Made by a program: the position numbers and the translations under genes. DNA of 56,677 bases from a virus: positions 1 to 56,677 of IMG/VR virus record IMGVR_UViG_3300001847_000386; one strand, written 5' to 3'. Positions 6,632 through 14,425 of the stretch are shown here, piece by piece. Under the pieces are notes generated by a model. That model was not told the origin of the DNA. It did no database searches and saw nothing but the letters and a program-made list of their open reading frames with translations. Every line of letters begins with the position of its first letter. Positions within the stretch are counted from its first letter, which is position 1.

Positions 6632-6766
6632 ATGAAAAAAATAAAAAATCGTTGCAGAAAAATCAAAAGAAAGCACATAAAAAAGAAGTTATTAATTATG
6701 CTCCATAAAGGCTTAAAATCAAAAGGAGAGAGTATTTTATTATCACAAGGTCGCGGTTTATTATAG
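6632..6766 (+). CDS. Small highly basic protein, 44 aa
   Basis: ATG at 6632, TAG at 6764-6766. Nearly half of the first 35 residues are Lys or Arg (MKKIKNRCRKIKRKHIKKK), followed by KSKGESILLSQGRGLL. An in-frame ATG at 6611 could extend it by 7 residues, directly after a TATATTTATG element. A nucleic-acid-binding or internal head role is plausible from charge alone; no family recognised. Confidence 0.55.
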   Translation: MKKIKNRCRKIKRKHIKKKLLIMLHKGLKSKGESILLSQGRGLL

Positions 6767-7061
6767 TTTTAATTCTATACTTAGCGCGCATATTTTTAAT
6801 TTAATTAACTATTATAATTAGATTAGACTCTATTTATTAGTTATTATTCAAAAGCCTACCAAATCGAGCCTATTGCGGCTATATTGCATTTTAAGTATCA
6901 ATTAGTTATATATTATTTTTTTTAATATATATAACGTATTGATTCTCTATCAACTATTTTTAAAATAGTTATCAAAAAATTTTACCATGTCAATTATTTG
7001 TTGTACTTTTACAACAATCAGCCAATATTGGTTATGATATAATAAAAAAAATTAATAAGTT
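6767..7061 (+). other. AT-rich intergenic region with inverted repeats
   Basis: No gene seen. It contains GTTATATATTA facing TAATATATATAAC (6905-6935), a 9-base-arm palindrome AACTATTTT/AAAATAGTT (6952-6970) and an 8-base-arm inverted repeat TTGTTGTA/TACAACAA (6998-7017). The segment from 6863 shares ATCGAGCC and other pieces with 13553-13640. Candidate regulatory region or replication origin. Confidence 0.4.
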
Positions 7062-7796
7062 ATGGCACTTTCAAAACGCAGTTTAGATCAAGCAAAACAA
7101 GTATTAAAAGAAATTTATGACTCAGGAGTTGACGCAATTGTTACTAGAGCTACTTTAGACAAAAAAATTGAACAAGTAAAATTTCCATTTTTAAAAGTTA
7201 TTAGTGAAAAATTCTATAAAGAAAAGAATTTAACAGTTTATGCTAATCAACAATATAATCCAATTAGATATTGGTTAATCGATAATTGGTTTCTTACCTC
7301 AGAAAAAACTAATGGGATCTATACGTATTATGTGAATAGAAATAGAATACGTGAATATTTAATGGGTATTATAGAAATACCTAATAAAAACAAAAAAGCA
7401 GTAAAACAAAAAGTTGAACTTGAAATAGATAGAACTCTTGATGAAGTTTCAAATGAAGACTATGAAAAAATGTGTAATGTCTTAGCTAAGTATAATATCA
7501 CACCAGATCAATTTGATGCTAAAGCAACTAAGGAATTTTATTCAAAAAAAGAGACTACTGTTGGTGGCGCTTATAAGTCTGCTTATTATGATCTTTTGGA
7601 ACAATACAAAGAGTCAGAAGCTAAAAGCGAATCTAGTTATATAGTTACTAGCAAATTAGGTAACGAATATTTAGGTATTATGAGTTTTGGCAAATTAACA
7701 AAATTCTTTGAATCAAAGGATCCAGATCACTATTGCGTTTACGAAATTGCTAAAGAAGTTAAATTAACCAAAGAAACAACTATTAAAATTAAATAA
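7062..7796 (+). CDS. Hypothetical protein, 244 aa
   Basis: Start context AATAAGTTATGG. Lys- and Glu-rich soluble protein with a helical N-terminus (KRSLDQAKQVLKEIYDSG), a Tyr-rich middle and an acidic helical segment near 120-190. It follows the palindrome-rich region, which may control it. No motif that I recognise. Confidence 0.75.
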   Translation: MALSKRSLDQAKQVLKEIYDSGVDAIVTRATLDKKIEQVKFPFLKVISEKFYKEKNLTVYANQQYNPIRYWLIDNWFLTSEKTNGIYTYYVNRNRIREYLMGIIEIPNKNKKAVKQKVELEIDRTLDEVSNEDYEKMCNVLAKYNITPDQFDAKATKEFYSKKETTVGGAYKSAYYDLLEQYKESEAKSESSYIVTSKLGNEYLGIMSFGKLTKFFESKDPDHYCVYEIAKEVKLTKETTIKIK

Positions 7797-7802
7797 TAAG
7801 TT

Positions 7803-8024
7803 ATGAACAAAAACATTTATGTAAAAGACGAATACAGAACAAATCCACTGTCTCTTATTCCAGGCGGTCACGAAGTCACTATCACTTACGAAGACGGATT
7901 TTCACAAACATACGATAAGGTTAAAAGTCCAAAAGCATTTGTATCTAAACTTAGAGACCACAGAAAGCGTGGAACGAAGATAATTAGAGTTGTTGTGGAT
8001 GGATCTTTATTTACAGAGTATTAA
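7803..8024 (+). CDS. Hypothetical protein, 73 aa
   Basis: Six bases after the upstream stop, with the same AATAAGTTATG start context. Contains GGHEVTITYEDGFSQTYDKVKSP, a beta-hairpin-like segment, then a basic stretch (KLRDHRKRGTK). Unknown family. Confidence 0.7.
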   Translation: MNKNIYVKDEYRTNPLSLIPGGHEVTITYEDGFSQTYDKVKSPKAFVSKLRDHRKRGTKIIRVVVDGSLFTEY

Positions 8025-8025
8025 C

Positions 8026-8035
8026 ATATTTATTA
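8026..8035 (+). promoter_or_regulatory. ATATTTATTA start-upstream element
   Basis: Ten-base element, 15 bases before the start at 8051. See the finding on this recurrent motif. Confidence 0.5.
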
Positions 8036-8050
8036 ATAAAAAAATTATTC

Positions 8051-9100
8051 ATGAAAGATTTTAATTTAAAGAAATTCTTATTAGATAATCCTTTAACTAA
8101 TAAAGAATTAAAGTCGGGTAAAATAAACGAAGCATTTGAAGGAGTGGGTGGTGTTTTATCATTACGCCCTGTTAATGAAGCTCCTATGCAACCAAAATAT
8201 TTTGATACTAATGAAGATCCTTGGGGATGGGATAAGCATGTAAAACAAATGAGAGACGATGAAGAAGGCAGACCAAATAAATGGATAGCTGATATTGATC
8301 GTTTGCAACCAAGACATGGTGATTGGATGGCTACATGGGAATATCCAGGAATAATTACTTGGTCTCATCCAGATATTGATAATGCAGTTGTTGTTGCTAC
8401 TCCAGGTTGGGATGGCCCAGGCACTCCAGTAGAATTTCAAAGCGGTGGTGGTTCTAGTCAAATGTTAAAAGTTCTAGATCAAGATCAATTTCCAACTATA
8501 AAAGATTATATCGCTGCAGTTGCTCCTTATCTTGATATGGTAGCTGATGCTAATGATGTGAATGTTGGAGGTTATGAAGATGCGCCTGAAGCAGAATTTC
8601 AAGGAGTACACGAAGCTCACTCTGATCTTTCACAAGATGGAAAAGATTTAGATATTAAACCAGTAATTCATACTGATGATATGAAAGAAGGTCTTCCAAA
8701 TATGAAAACTCTTTTTGTAATGGACTATAGTTCAGGAAAAGTATTTTCTAAAATGGTTCCAGCAGATATGCAATCAGAAGAGATAGAGAGTATGTTAGCT
8801 GATGAATATGGAATGCTTCCTAATGATATTTACTATATGGTTACTAATTCAAGTGAGGTAGAAGATCTTGATGATGCAAATATGATGGAAGGCAGTATGG
8901 TATTTGACAAAGGTTGGCAATATGATGATGATGAAGAAGATTTAGATTTAACTAGAATTGATGGTCTTATAGATCAAAGAGAGCTTGCAAAATATTCAGA
9001 AGCTGTTTTAGCAATTGCACAAGATTTACAAGATCATGGATTTGAAATATATGATATTAAAGGTTTCTTGAAATCACAACTTGATAAAATTATCATGTAG
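8051..9100 (+). CDS. Unknown acidic protein with variant targeting-type N-terminus, 349 aa
   Basis: Residues 1-29 (MKDFNLKKFLLDNPLTNKEL...KINEA) match the second N-terminal class in this genome, shared with the protein at 51438 (FNLxK[FY]L[LI][DE]NxLT), with an I-N-E cut-site candidate near residue 27 and V-N-E further on. The rest is very acidic, with stretches such as DDDEEDLDL near 297 and Trp-rich loops (DPWGWDKH, GKWQYD-like). No catalytic motif seen. A terminator follows 30 bases after the stop. Predicted to be a virion-internal protein by its N-terminus. Confidence 0.7.
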   Translation: MKDFNLKKFLLDNPLTNKELKSGKINEAFEGVGGVLSLRPVNEAPMQPKYFDTNEDPWGWDKHVKQMRDDEEGRPNKWIADIDRLQPRHGDWMATWEYPGIITWSHPDIDNAVVVATPGWDGPGTPVEFQSGGGSSQMLKVLDQDQFPTIKDYIAAVAPYLDMVADANDVNVGGYEDAPEAEFQGVHEAHSDLSQDGKDLDIKPVIHTDDMKEGLPNMKTLFVMDYSSGKVFSKMVPADMQSEEIESMLADEYGMLPNDIYYMVTNSSEVEDLDDANMMEGSMVFDKGWQYDDDEEDLDLTRIDGLIDQRELAKYSEAVLAIAQDLQDHGFEIYDIKGFLKSQLDKIIM

Positions 9101-9130
9101 TTAATAAAAAATAATATATGCTAAATAAAT

Positions 9131-9155
9131 AAGCCCCTTTATTGGGGCTTTTTAT
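9131..9155 (+). terminator. Rho-independent terminator
   Basis: Stem AAGCCCC/GGGGCTT with a 6-base loop followed by TTTAT. Ends the transcript of the gene at 8051. Confidence 0.85.
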
Positions 9156-9165
9156 ATTTTTCAAA

Positions 9166-9175
9166 ATATTTATTA
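9166..9175 (+). promoter_or_regulatory. ATATTTATTA element before the holin-like gene
   Basis: Same ten-base element, here 53 bases before the start at 9229 and directly after a terminator, a position that fits a promoter better than a translation signal. Confidence 0.55.
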
Positions 9176-9228
9176 TAGGTAATTAGTGCTTTTAAAAAGC
9201 ATTATTTTTAACTAAAAACAAATAAAAA

Positions 9229-9390
9229 ATGAAAAGAGAACAAATCATGGGTATTATCCGCCACACTTTAACTTTTATTGGTGGTATCCTAGTAATCAAA
9301 GGTGTAACTACAGAAGCTGCTAGCCAAGAAGCAATCGGAGCAGTAATGACCGCAGTTGGTGCTGTATGGTCAGTTATCAGTAACAAGTAA
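9229..9390 (+). CDS. Small holin-like membrane protein, 53 aa
   Basis: ATG at 9229, TAA at 9388-9390. Sequence MKREQIMGIIRHTLTFIGG... has a hydrophobic helix at about residues 10-22, a short polar turn (KGVTTEAASQEA), and a second hydrophobic helix at about 31-47, ending in SNK. Length and the pattern 'Q-x-x-G-x-x-R-H-x-L-T-x-x-G-G' match, from memory, the Pam3-gp28-type small phage holin family. Holins open the inner membrane at lysis. The gene has its own upstream element and is bounded by terminators on both sides, so its expression can be set separately. Confidence 0.72.
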   Translation: MKREQIMGIIRHTLTFIGGILVIKGVTTEAASQEAIGAVMTAVGAVWSVISNK

Positions 9391-9414
9391 GAAAAAATTG
9401 TTTATACTTCAAAT

Positions 9415-9441
9415 TTAAAGCCCCCTTTTTGGGGGTTTTTT
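9415..9441 (+). terminator. Rho-independent terminator after the holin-like gene
   Basis: Stem AAAGCCCCC/GGGGGTTTT with a 5-base T loop and a T run. Isolates the holin-like gene from the next one. Confidence 0.85.
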
Positions 9442-9467
9442 AGTATATTATAAATAAAAAATAATCT

Positions 9468-10640
9468 ATGAGCCTACTTACAATGACAGAGTATTACCCA
9501 GAATTTTTGCGCTATTATAATTTAGCAAAAATCCAACAAGAAGAGTGCAATTTAGGACTTATTCCACATGCGGAGTCCTCTATTCAAGATGAACTTATGA
9601 AGCATGTAGAACTATATGATGTGGTTGAGCGTAAATATGCTGGATTCTCTCAGATAGTGAATGATATATTTTATGGTTGGACTGAGGAGCATCCTTATTG
9701 GCAGAGAATGGAAGCCGGTTTAGCATCAGAACCAAGAAAAAAGATTGCTCCTTTATGGACTGGTAAAAAAGCCAGACTAAATACTGAGGTATGGTTCTTT
9801 TTATTTCTAGTTCATCGTCTTACGGGATCCGCTATTAACTATGCTAAGAAGCCTAGTGGTTATCATAATAGTATTTTATTTGATCTACATGAGTGTGATA
9901 CTATTCCTCAAATGGTTGAAAAAATAAAAAATCGTATTTCTCCATTCTATACTTCTGTCGGTTATCAAATTGCTGCGTTTCCAAAACCTGAGGGAAATTA
10001 TAAAAGAGGTGGTGATTATTTTATATGTGAACATGTACCTCAATTAGCAGTTGATGTATTAGCATTCTTAGAAAAAGGAGGAACTAAAAAAGACTTTAGA
10101 CAAGTTGGTGAGTTCATGTTTGCTTGGAATAAAGAGAGAGGGTTTAAAGTATTTAGATTTCAATACTCAGCATTTATTGCAGATGTTGCAGATTGGTTTC
10201 CAGAATATATAAATAAAGAGAGTCCTTTTTATTATGGTACAAATGCTATTGAGTGTTTAAATTACCTAGCTAAAAAATATAAAGGCATTCCACAAGAAGC
10301 ATTTTTAGATCAAATAACAAGAAAGATTTATGAAGATACAGGCGCATTTCCATATAATAGTGAGGATGTGACTTGTGATTTTATTAGATACGTAGAAAAT
10401 TATGTAAAACCAGGGGATGACTACAGACACTTAGATTATGATAATCTTTGGAATAGTTGCGGAATTAAAAATCATCCTTATGGTAGACAAAAAGCTATGT
10501 TAGATCTTGCACTAGTTCCAACATTTAAAGATATAACAGATCATCCATCAGATAATAAAATATTGAAATCAGTGGGATTGACAGAGATTGAATATAAAGA
10601 GAAGGTAAATGTACTCTATAATTCAGGTATTTTTTTATAG
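9468..10640 (+). CDS. Unknown protein, 390 aa
   Basis: Start context TTATAAATAAAAAATAATCTATGAG; the coding strand here carries TATAAATA at 9450-9457, the T4 late-promoter octamer. The protein is mostly helical and Trp/Tyr-rich (ITKIYEDTGAFPY-like end, HRLTGSAINYAKKPSGYHN near 121-139, GFKVFRFQYSAFIADVADWFPEY near 227). The length and helical character weakly recall phage nucleobase-modification proteins of the thymine-hypermodification type, but I see no motif that settles this, so no function is assigned. It has no targeting-type N-terminus. Confidence 0.75.
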   Translation: MSLLTMTEYYPEFLRYYNLAKIQQEECNLGLIPHAESSIQDELMKHVELYDVVERKYAGFSQIVNDIFYGWTEEHPYWQRMEAGLASEPRKKIAPLWTGKKARLNTEVWFFLFLVHRLTGSAINYAKKPSGYHNSILFDLHECDTIPQMVEKIKNRISPFYTSVGYQIAAFPKPEGNYKRGGDYFICEHVPQLAVDVLAFLEKGGTKKDFRQVGEFMFAWNKERGFKVFRFQYSAFIADVADWFPEYINKESPFYYGTNAIECLNYLAKKYKGIPQEAFLDQITRKIYEDTGAFPYNSEDVTCDFIRYVENYVKPGDDYRHLDYDNLWNSCGIKNHPYGRQKAMLDLALVPTFKDITDHPSDNKILKSVGLTEIEYKEKVNVLYNSGIFL

Positions 10641-10646
10641 TAGAAA

Positions 10647-10656
10647 ATATTTATTA
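10647..10656 (+). promoter_or_regulatory. ATATTTATTA start-upstream element
   Basis: Ends 2 bases before the ATG at 10659. If it is a -10-type box, the transcript would be leaderless. Confidence 0.5.
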
Positions 10657-10658
10657 AT

Positions 10659-11057
10659 ATGAAACTACTAGAATTGTTACTAGAAAATAATAATGTAAAA
10701 TTACAACCTATTACGCCAAATAGATTTGTTTATCATAAATCAAATCCAATATTTAGAGACTCAATATCAAAACAAGGCATAATTCCAAAAGGAAAAAGTG
10801 ATGCTTGGCTATCAAATACTCCAATTAGTGGTAAAGTAATATTTGCTACTAATAGTGACAATGAAAAAGATTGGTTTGATTCAATGTATGATGATGATGT
10901 CTATAGAATAGATACACGGAAAATAAATAATATATGGTATATAGATCCTAATTTTCAAATACAAAACTATAACAAACACATAATTACTTTTGATAAAATA
11001 CCAGTTAGTGCAATAACATTATTATATAAAGGAACAGGAGATTCAATAGAAATTTAG
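10659..11057 (+). CDS. ADP-ribosyltransferase-like protein with capsid-targeting-type N-terminus, 132 aa
   Basis: Residues 1-9 (MKLLELLLE) give a targeting-type peptide with an L-L-E site. The body reads like a compact ADP-ribosyltransferase-fold domain: VYHKSNPIFRDSISKQGIIP at 24-43 (the 'Y-H-x-S ... I-x-x-x-G-I-x-P' opening of DarT, KptA and related folds, His26), a strand VIFAT near 60-64, DVYRIDTRKI near 80-89, and a closing IITFDKIPVSAI near 108-119. The catalytic Glu is not certain. T4 packages the ADP-ribosyltransferase Alt with a targeting sequence, so a head-packaged transferase here would be a functional parallel. Fold assignment is by pattern only. Confidence 0.6.
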   Translation: MKLLELLLENNNVKLQPITPNRFVYHKSNPIFRDSISKQGIIPKGKSDAWLSNTPISGKVIFATNSDNEKDWFDSMYDDDVYRIDTRKINNIWYIDPNFQIQNYNKHIITFDKIPVSAITLLYKGTGDSIEI

Positions 11058-11067
11058 ATATTTATAA
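11058..11067 (+). promoter_or_regulatory. ATATTTATAA start-upstream element
   Basis: Ends 2 bases before the ATG at 11070, overlapping the end of the upstream gene's 3' side. Confidence 0.5.
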
Positions 11068-11069
11068 GT

Positions 11070-11627
11070 ATGAAATTAATGAACCTACTTTTAGAAGCTG
11101 AAGCTGAGAAGCAAGAAGCTGATATTATGGCTCAACTAAAGGGTCAAATGAATGATCTAGTTAAAAATATAGATACTACATTACAAAATCAATCTGAGGA
11201 ACAAAATGAGAGCTTATTAACTGCAGCAGGAATAGCGGTGGCAATGCCAGCAATTTTAGGTTTAGTATCTAAATTTGGAAAATCTGCCTCTTCAGTAATA
11301 AATAAAATAATGGGTAAAAAACCCACAGAGAAAGAACAAGAAGAAAATTGGTTTAATAAACTTGGTAAAATTGCAGATGATCTACATCATTTATATCAAG
11401 CTCCAATAGAAAAACTTATATCTAAATTTGTTAAAGATCCAACTAAAGCAAAAAAAGTATCTCATTTTTTATTCCATGTAATAGTTGCTATAATGCTTAT
11501 TGCATCAGGAGTTACAGCTGTAAAAGCTTTAAAATCAAAAGAGGTGTCTATAGCAACTTTAGAAACTGCTATTGCCACAATAAAAAGTGGTGAAATTAAA
11601 AAGTATATATCTAAATTATTAGTATAA
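11070..11627 (+). CDS. Membrane-active-type protein with capsid-targeting-type N-terminus, 185 aa
   Basis: Residues 1-9 (MKLMNLLLE) are the targeting-type peptide. An acidic, helical segment follows (about 10-48), then two hydrophobic segments: about 49-66 (LLTAAGIAVAMPAILGLV) and about 132-151 (FLFHVIVAIMLIASGVTAVK). A membrane-inserting protein carried inside the head could help DNA or protein passage through the host inner membrane; that is inference. Stop and next start overlap by one base (TAATG). Confidence 0.7.
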   Translation: MKLMNLLLEAEAEKQEADIMAQLKGQMNDLVKNIDTTLQNQSEEQNESLLTAAGIAVAMPAILGLVSKFGKSASSVINKIMGKKPTEKEQEENWFNKLGKIADDLHHLYQAPIEKLISKFVKDPTKAKKVSHFLFHVIVAIMLIASGVTAVKALKSKEVSIATLETAIATIKSGEIKKYISKLLV

Positions 11628-12433
11628 TGATCTGTTTAACAGATATATTATTTGAAGTACTAAAAGAAAAGCGCACTGGCGCAAAAAATAAAGCACCACA
11701 AGGAGTATTATTCTTGACATCTAAAAAAATATTAGTGGGAGATAATCACTTTGATCCTGTAGAATTATCTGAAGAATTATTTAATACTATTTTATCCGTT
11801 GGTAAAACATATGGTTATTATGGTGAAGGTATAGGTATAGAATATAACAAAGGAGTTATGAGTTCAGATATATATAAAGCTTTAAAAGACAGCGGTGCTA
11901 AATATAAAGGTTCTTGGGATGATAAAGTCAAAATACCTAAAGAAGAAAAATACGCGTATATAGCAACTTACTTTTCTAATCCCTCAGAAAACCATAGAGT
12001 GCCAACTTTAATGTCTAAAGTAAAAGACGGTGATACTATTTTTAGCCTGTTATCTAGAACATTCGATGACTATACTCAACCTGGCTTAAATTTAACTTCA
12101 GAAGACCTGAAGAGGTTCTTACAGGAAATGAGTGAAAAGGGTATTGACTTTCTGGAACTATCTAAGCAACCAGTAACAAAAGAAGCATTACAAGACTTCA
12201 CTGACAAGGGTGAAGCCTTAATGTGGCCAGATAACTGGGAAGAATATCCAAACAAAGCAGGTAAATTAGCTAGAAGAGAAACTATTATAAGAGATACATG
12301 GCTTATAGAAAAAGCACCATCAGGTATCTATTTTATAGGTTCTGGACATTTAAAAGACATTTCAAAAATGTCTAAAATAAAAATTATAGATGGAAGCAAA
12401 ATAGGAAGTAGATCTTCAGCTGATATAAAATAA
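11627..12433 (+). CDS. Unknown protein with capsid-targeting-type N-terminus, 268 aa
   Basis: N-terminus MICLTDILFEVLKEK closely resembles the peptides at 4639 and 4978 (xxLTDIL) with L-F-E at 8-10 and a second L-K-E at 12-14. The body is soluble, with GDNHFDPVELSEELF near 38-52, a Gly/Tyr-rich segment (YGYYGEGIGIEYNKG), and a C-terminal Trp/Pro region. No known motif. It is coupled to the upstream gene by a TAATG overlap. Confidence 0.7.
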   Translation: MICLTDILFEVLKEKRTGAKNKAPQGVLFLTSKKILVGDNHFDPVELSEELFNTILSVGKTYGYYGEGIGIEYNKGVMSSDIYKALKDSGAKYKGSWDDKVKIPKEEKYAYIATYFSNPSENHRVPTLMSKVKDGDTIFSLLSRTFDDYTQPGLNLTSEDLKRFLQEMSEKGIDFLELSKQPVTKEALQDFTDKGEALMWPDNWEEYPNKAGKLARRETIIRDTWLIEKAPSGIYFIGSGHLKDISKMSKIKIIDGSKIGSRSSADIK

Positions 12434-12466
12434 ACTATAATTAAATTAACAGATATAAATTATTAA

Positions 12467-12476
12467 ATATTTATTA
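12467..12476 (+). promoter_or_regulatory. ATATTTATTA start-upstream element
   Basis: Ten bases before the ATG at 12487, in a 53-base gap. Confidence 0.5.
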
Positions 12477-12490
12477 AAAAAACACAATGA
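12467..12490 (+). other. Typical Shine-Dalgarno-free start region
   Basis: Example of the common start context: an ATATTTATTA element, then A-rich sequence and ATG without any GGAGG. The same lack of Shine-Dalgarno holds for most genes here, a trait of Bacteroidetes and their phages. Confidence 0.5.
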
Positions 12491-13458
12491 AGAAAAACAT
12501 AGCGCTTTTAAAAATGATTCTTGAAAACATTAAAGAAGCAGAATTAGATACTCCAATAGGTAAAGTAGATACAGATATATTTAAAGGTAAATTATCTGCT
12601 GTAGATCCAGCTAAAGCAAAAGCTGCTGTAAAAGCAGGTAAAAAAGACGGATCTGAAAAAGACGATAAAGCAATCGCATCGAAAATTACAAAAAATTTCT
12701 CAGTTGCTGCATCTAGCTTAAAACCAGGACAAACAGAAGTTATTCCTGAAAAAGCTGCTGCAATTGCAATTGGCATGTTAAATTCAGGAAAAGTTGGAGG
12801 TCCATTAGGAGCTATCATTTCTGGAGATATGCATATCATGGATGGTCACCATCGTTGGGCAGCTACAGTATTAGTTAATCCTGGAGCAAGCGTTAGTGGT
12901 CTAAAAATTGATGTTCCTGGTGAAGCTTTAGTTGGTATTTTAAATGTATATACTAAAGGAGCCTTAGGAAGACAAAAAGGAAATCCTGGTAAAGGAAATG
13001 TAAAAGAATTTACTAAAGATAAAATAGCAGCTGTATTAGATGGCTATATGAAAAATGGATGCAAGATTGGTGTAGTAGACGATAAAGGTGGATACAGTGA
13101 AAAAGATATTGATGGAGAAGAGGTTAAAAAGATCTTAGGTAAAATGAAAGGAGCTAATGGAGATGCAAACAAAGGAAAAGATTTAATGTCTAGTAATGCA
13201 GATAAATTAAATAAACAAATTCCTAGTTGGGCACCACCAAGAGTTGATATGCCGGTAATTAATTCAGACGAATTGAATACTTTGGTTAAAAAATTAGAGA
13301 GTGGTGAATTTGATATTGTTGCTCCATACTCAAAAGATGTTAAAAATGCAAAAGCTCCAGAAGGAGGTGAAGAAGAAAAAACAGACGTAAAAGAATTTAG
13401 ACAATCGCTTCAAGAGGTACTCAGAATGAAAAAATTAGCAGGTATTAATAAGAAATAA
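12487..13458 (+). CDS. ParB/sulfiredoxin-like protein with capsid-targeting-type N-terminus, 323 aa
   Basis: The N-terminus MKKNIALLKMILENIKEAE has an amphipathic helix with I-L-E and I-K-E sites. A Lys/Ala-rich linker (about 35-75) leads to a domain with the motif IMDGHHRWAA at 117-126, the signature of ParB-like nucleotidase/nuclease and sulfiredoxin folds (CTP/ATP or nucleic-acid substrates). A Gly/Lys-rich middle and an acidic end (FRQSLQEVLRMKKLAG) follow. The active family member in phages is uncertain; the packaged location is inferred from the N-terminus. A terminator follows. Confidence 0.72.
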   Translation: MKKNIALLKMILENIKEAELDTPIGKVDTDIFKGKLSAVDPAKAKAAVKAGKKDGSEKDDKAIASKITKNFSVAASSLKPGQTEVIPEKAAAIAIGMLNSGKVGGPLGAIISGDMHIMDGHHRWAATVLVNPGASVSGLKIDVPGEALVGILNVYTKGALGRQKGNPGKGNVKEFTKDKIAAVLDGYMKNGCKIGVVDDKGGYSEKDIDGEEVKKILGKMKGANGDANKGKDLMSSNADKLNKQIPSWAPPRVDMPVINSDELNTLVKKLESGEFDIVAPYSKDVKNAKAPEGGEEEKTDVKEFRQSLQEVLRMKKLAGINKK

Positions 13459-13483
13459 GATTAAAACATTCTATAAATGAATT

Positions 13484-13509
13484 GGGAGCTTGTGGTAGCT
13501 CCCTTTTTT
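13484..13509 (+). terminator. Rho-independent terminator
   Basis: Stem GGGAGCT/AGCTCCC with loop TGTGGT and a T run; ends the transcript of the ParB-like gene and the plus-strand block. Confidence 0.88.
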
Positions 13510-13552
13510 ATTTTCCAATGGTTTGCATTCCAACTAGATTTGGATGCGCAGG

Positions 13553-13640
13553 ATCGAGCCCAATACGGCCACAAATAGCTTTATAAGTGATTGATTATCA
13601 ACTAGTTATAACTTATTGATTTTCAACAAGTTGTATAACA
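13553..13640 (+). other. Intergenic segment related to 6863-6970
   Basis: Shares ATCGAGCC with 6863-6870, followed by a similar AxxCGGC block and TTGAT/ATCAA-type palindromes (ACTAGTT, GTTATAAC, TTGATTATCAA). No gene seen in 13510-13690. Confidence 0.35.
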
Positions 13641-13691
13641 TCTTTTCTATAATATATTTAATAAAATTTAGCTAATATATTGACAGTCTGT

Positions 13692-13701
13692 ATATTTATA
13701 A
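13692..13701 (+). promoter_or_regulatory. ATATTTATAA start-upstream element
   Basis: Seven bases before the ATG of the HNH endonuclease gene at 13709. Confidence 0.5.
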
Positions 13702-13708
13702 TAAAAAT

Positions 13709-14425
13709 ATGAATTATAAAAAAATATATGATCAAATAATTGAAAGAGGAAAAAATAGATCTTTAAACGGATATAAAGAATGCCATCATATTATTCCAAA
13801 ATGTTTAGGTGGGAATAATGATAAAAATAACTTAGTAGATTTAACTGCAAGAGAACATTTTTTATGTCATTGGTTATTACATGAAATATATCCTGATAAT
13901 AAGAAATTATTTGTTGCGTTTCATATGATGTGTCAAATAAATAACTATCATAAATTATATTTTACACCTAGCTCTAGATTAGTCGATTATTGTAGAAAAC
14001 AACATGCAAATAATTTATCAGGAATAAAGAAACCTGATCACTCAATTAAAATGAGTGGTATTAATAATCCAATGTATGGGAAAAAGGGAAATCTTAATCC
14101 TAATTATGGCAAAAAAAGACCTGATTTTAGTAAAAAAATGAAAGGTAAAAAAAGACCTCCATTTTCACAAGAGTGGAAGAAAAAAATGAGTTTAAGTAAA
14201 ATAGGAAAAAACTTAGGTGATCAGAATCCTATGAATAATGAATCTGTAAAAGAAAAGTTTTATAAAAAAATAAATCAATATGATTTAAATGGAAATTATA
14301 TTAAATCATGGAATAGTATTAAAGAAGCAGGTATTACTTTAAATATACATAGAAGTAACATAACATTGTGTTGCCAAGGAAAATATAAAAAAGCTGGGAA
14401 TTATATTTGGAAATATATTAATTAA
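13709..14425 (+). CDS. HNH homing endonuclease with NUMOD domains, 238 aa
   Basis: Order of domains: HNH nuclease at about 22-52 (ECHHIIPKCLGGNNDKNNLV, then LTAREHFLCHWLL), NUMOD3-type repeats at about 112-135 (NNPMYGKKGNLNPNYGKK), a basic linker, and a NUMOD1/helix-turn-helix type end at about 190-236 (INQYDLNGNYIKSWNSIKEA ... KAGNYIWKYI). This is the usual layout of mobile phage homing endonucleases that cut an allele lacking them and spread by repair. It has no intron or intein around it, so it is free-standing. Its stop overlaps the stop of the minus-strand gene by three bases. Confidence 0.92.
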   Translation: MNYKKIYDQIIERGKNRSLNGYKECHHIIPKCLGGNNDKNNLVDLTAREHFLCHWLLHEIYPDNKKLFVAFHMMCQINNYHKLYFTPSSRLVDYCRKQHANNLSGIKKPDHSIKMSGINNPMYGKKGNLNPNYGKKRPDFSKKMKGKKRPPFSQEWKKKMSLSKIGKNLGDQNPMNNESVKEKFYKKINQYDLNGNYIKSWNSIKEAGITLNIHRSNITLCCQGKYKKAGNYIWKYIN

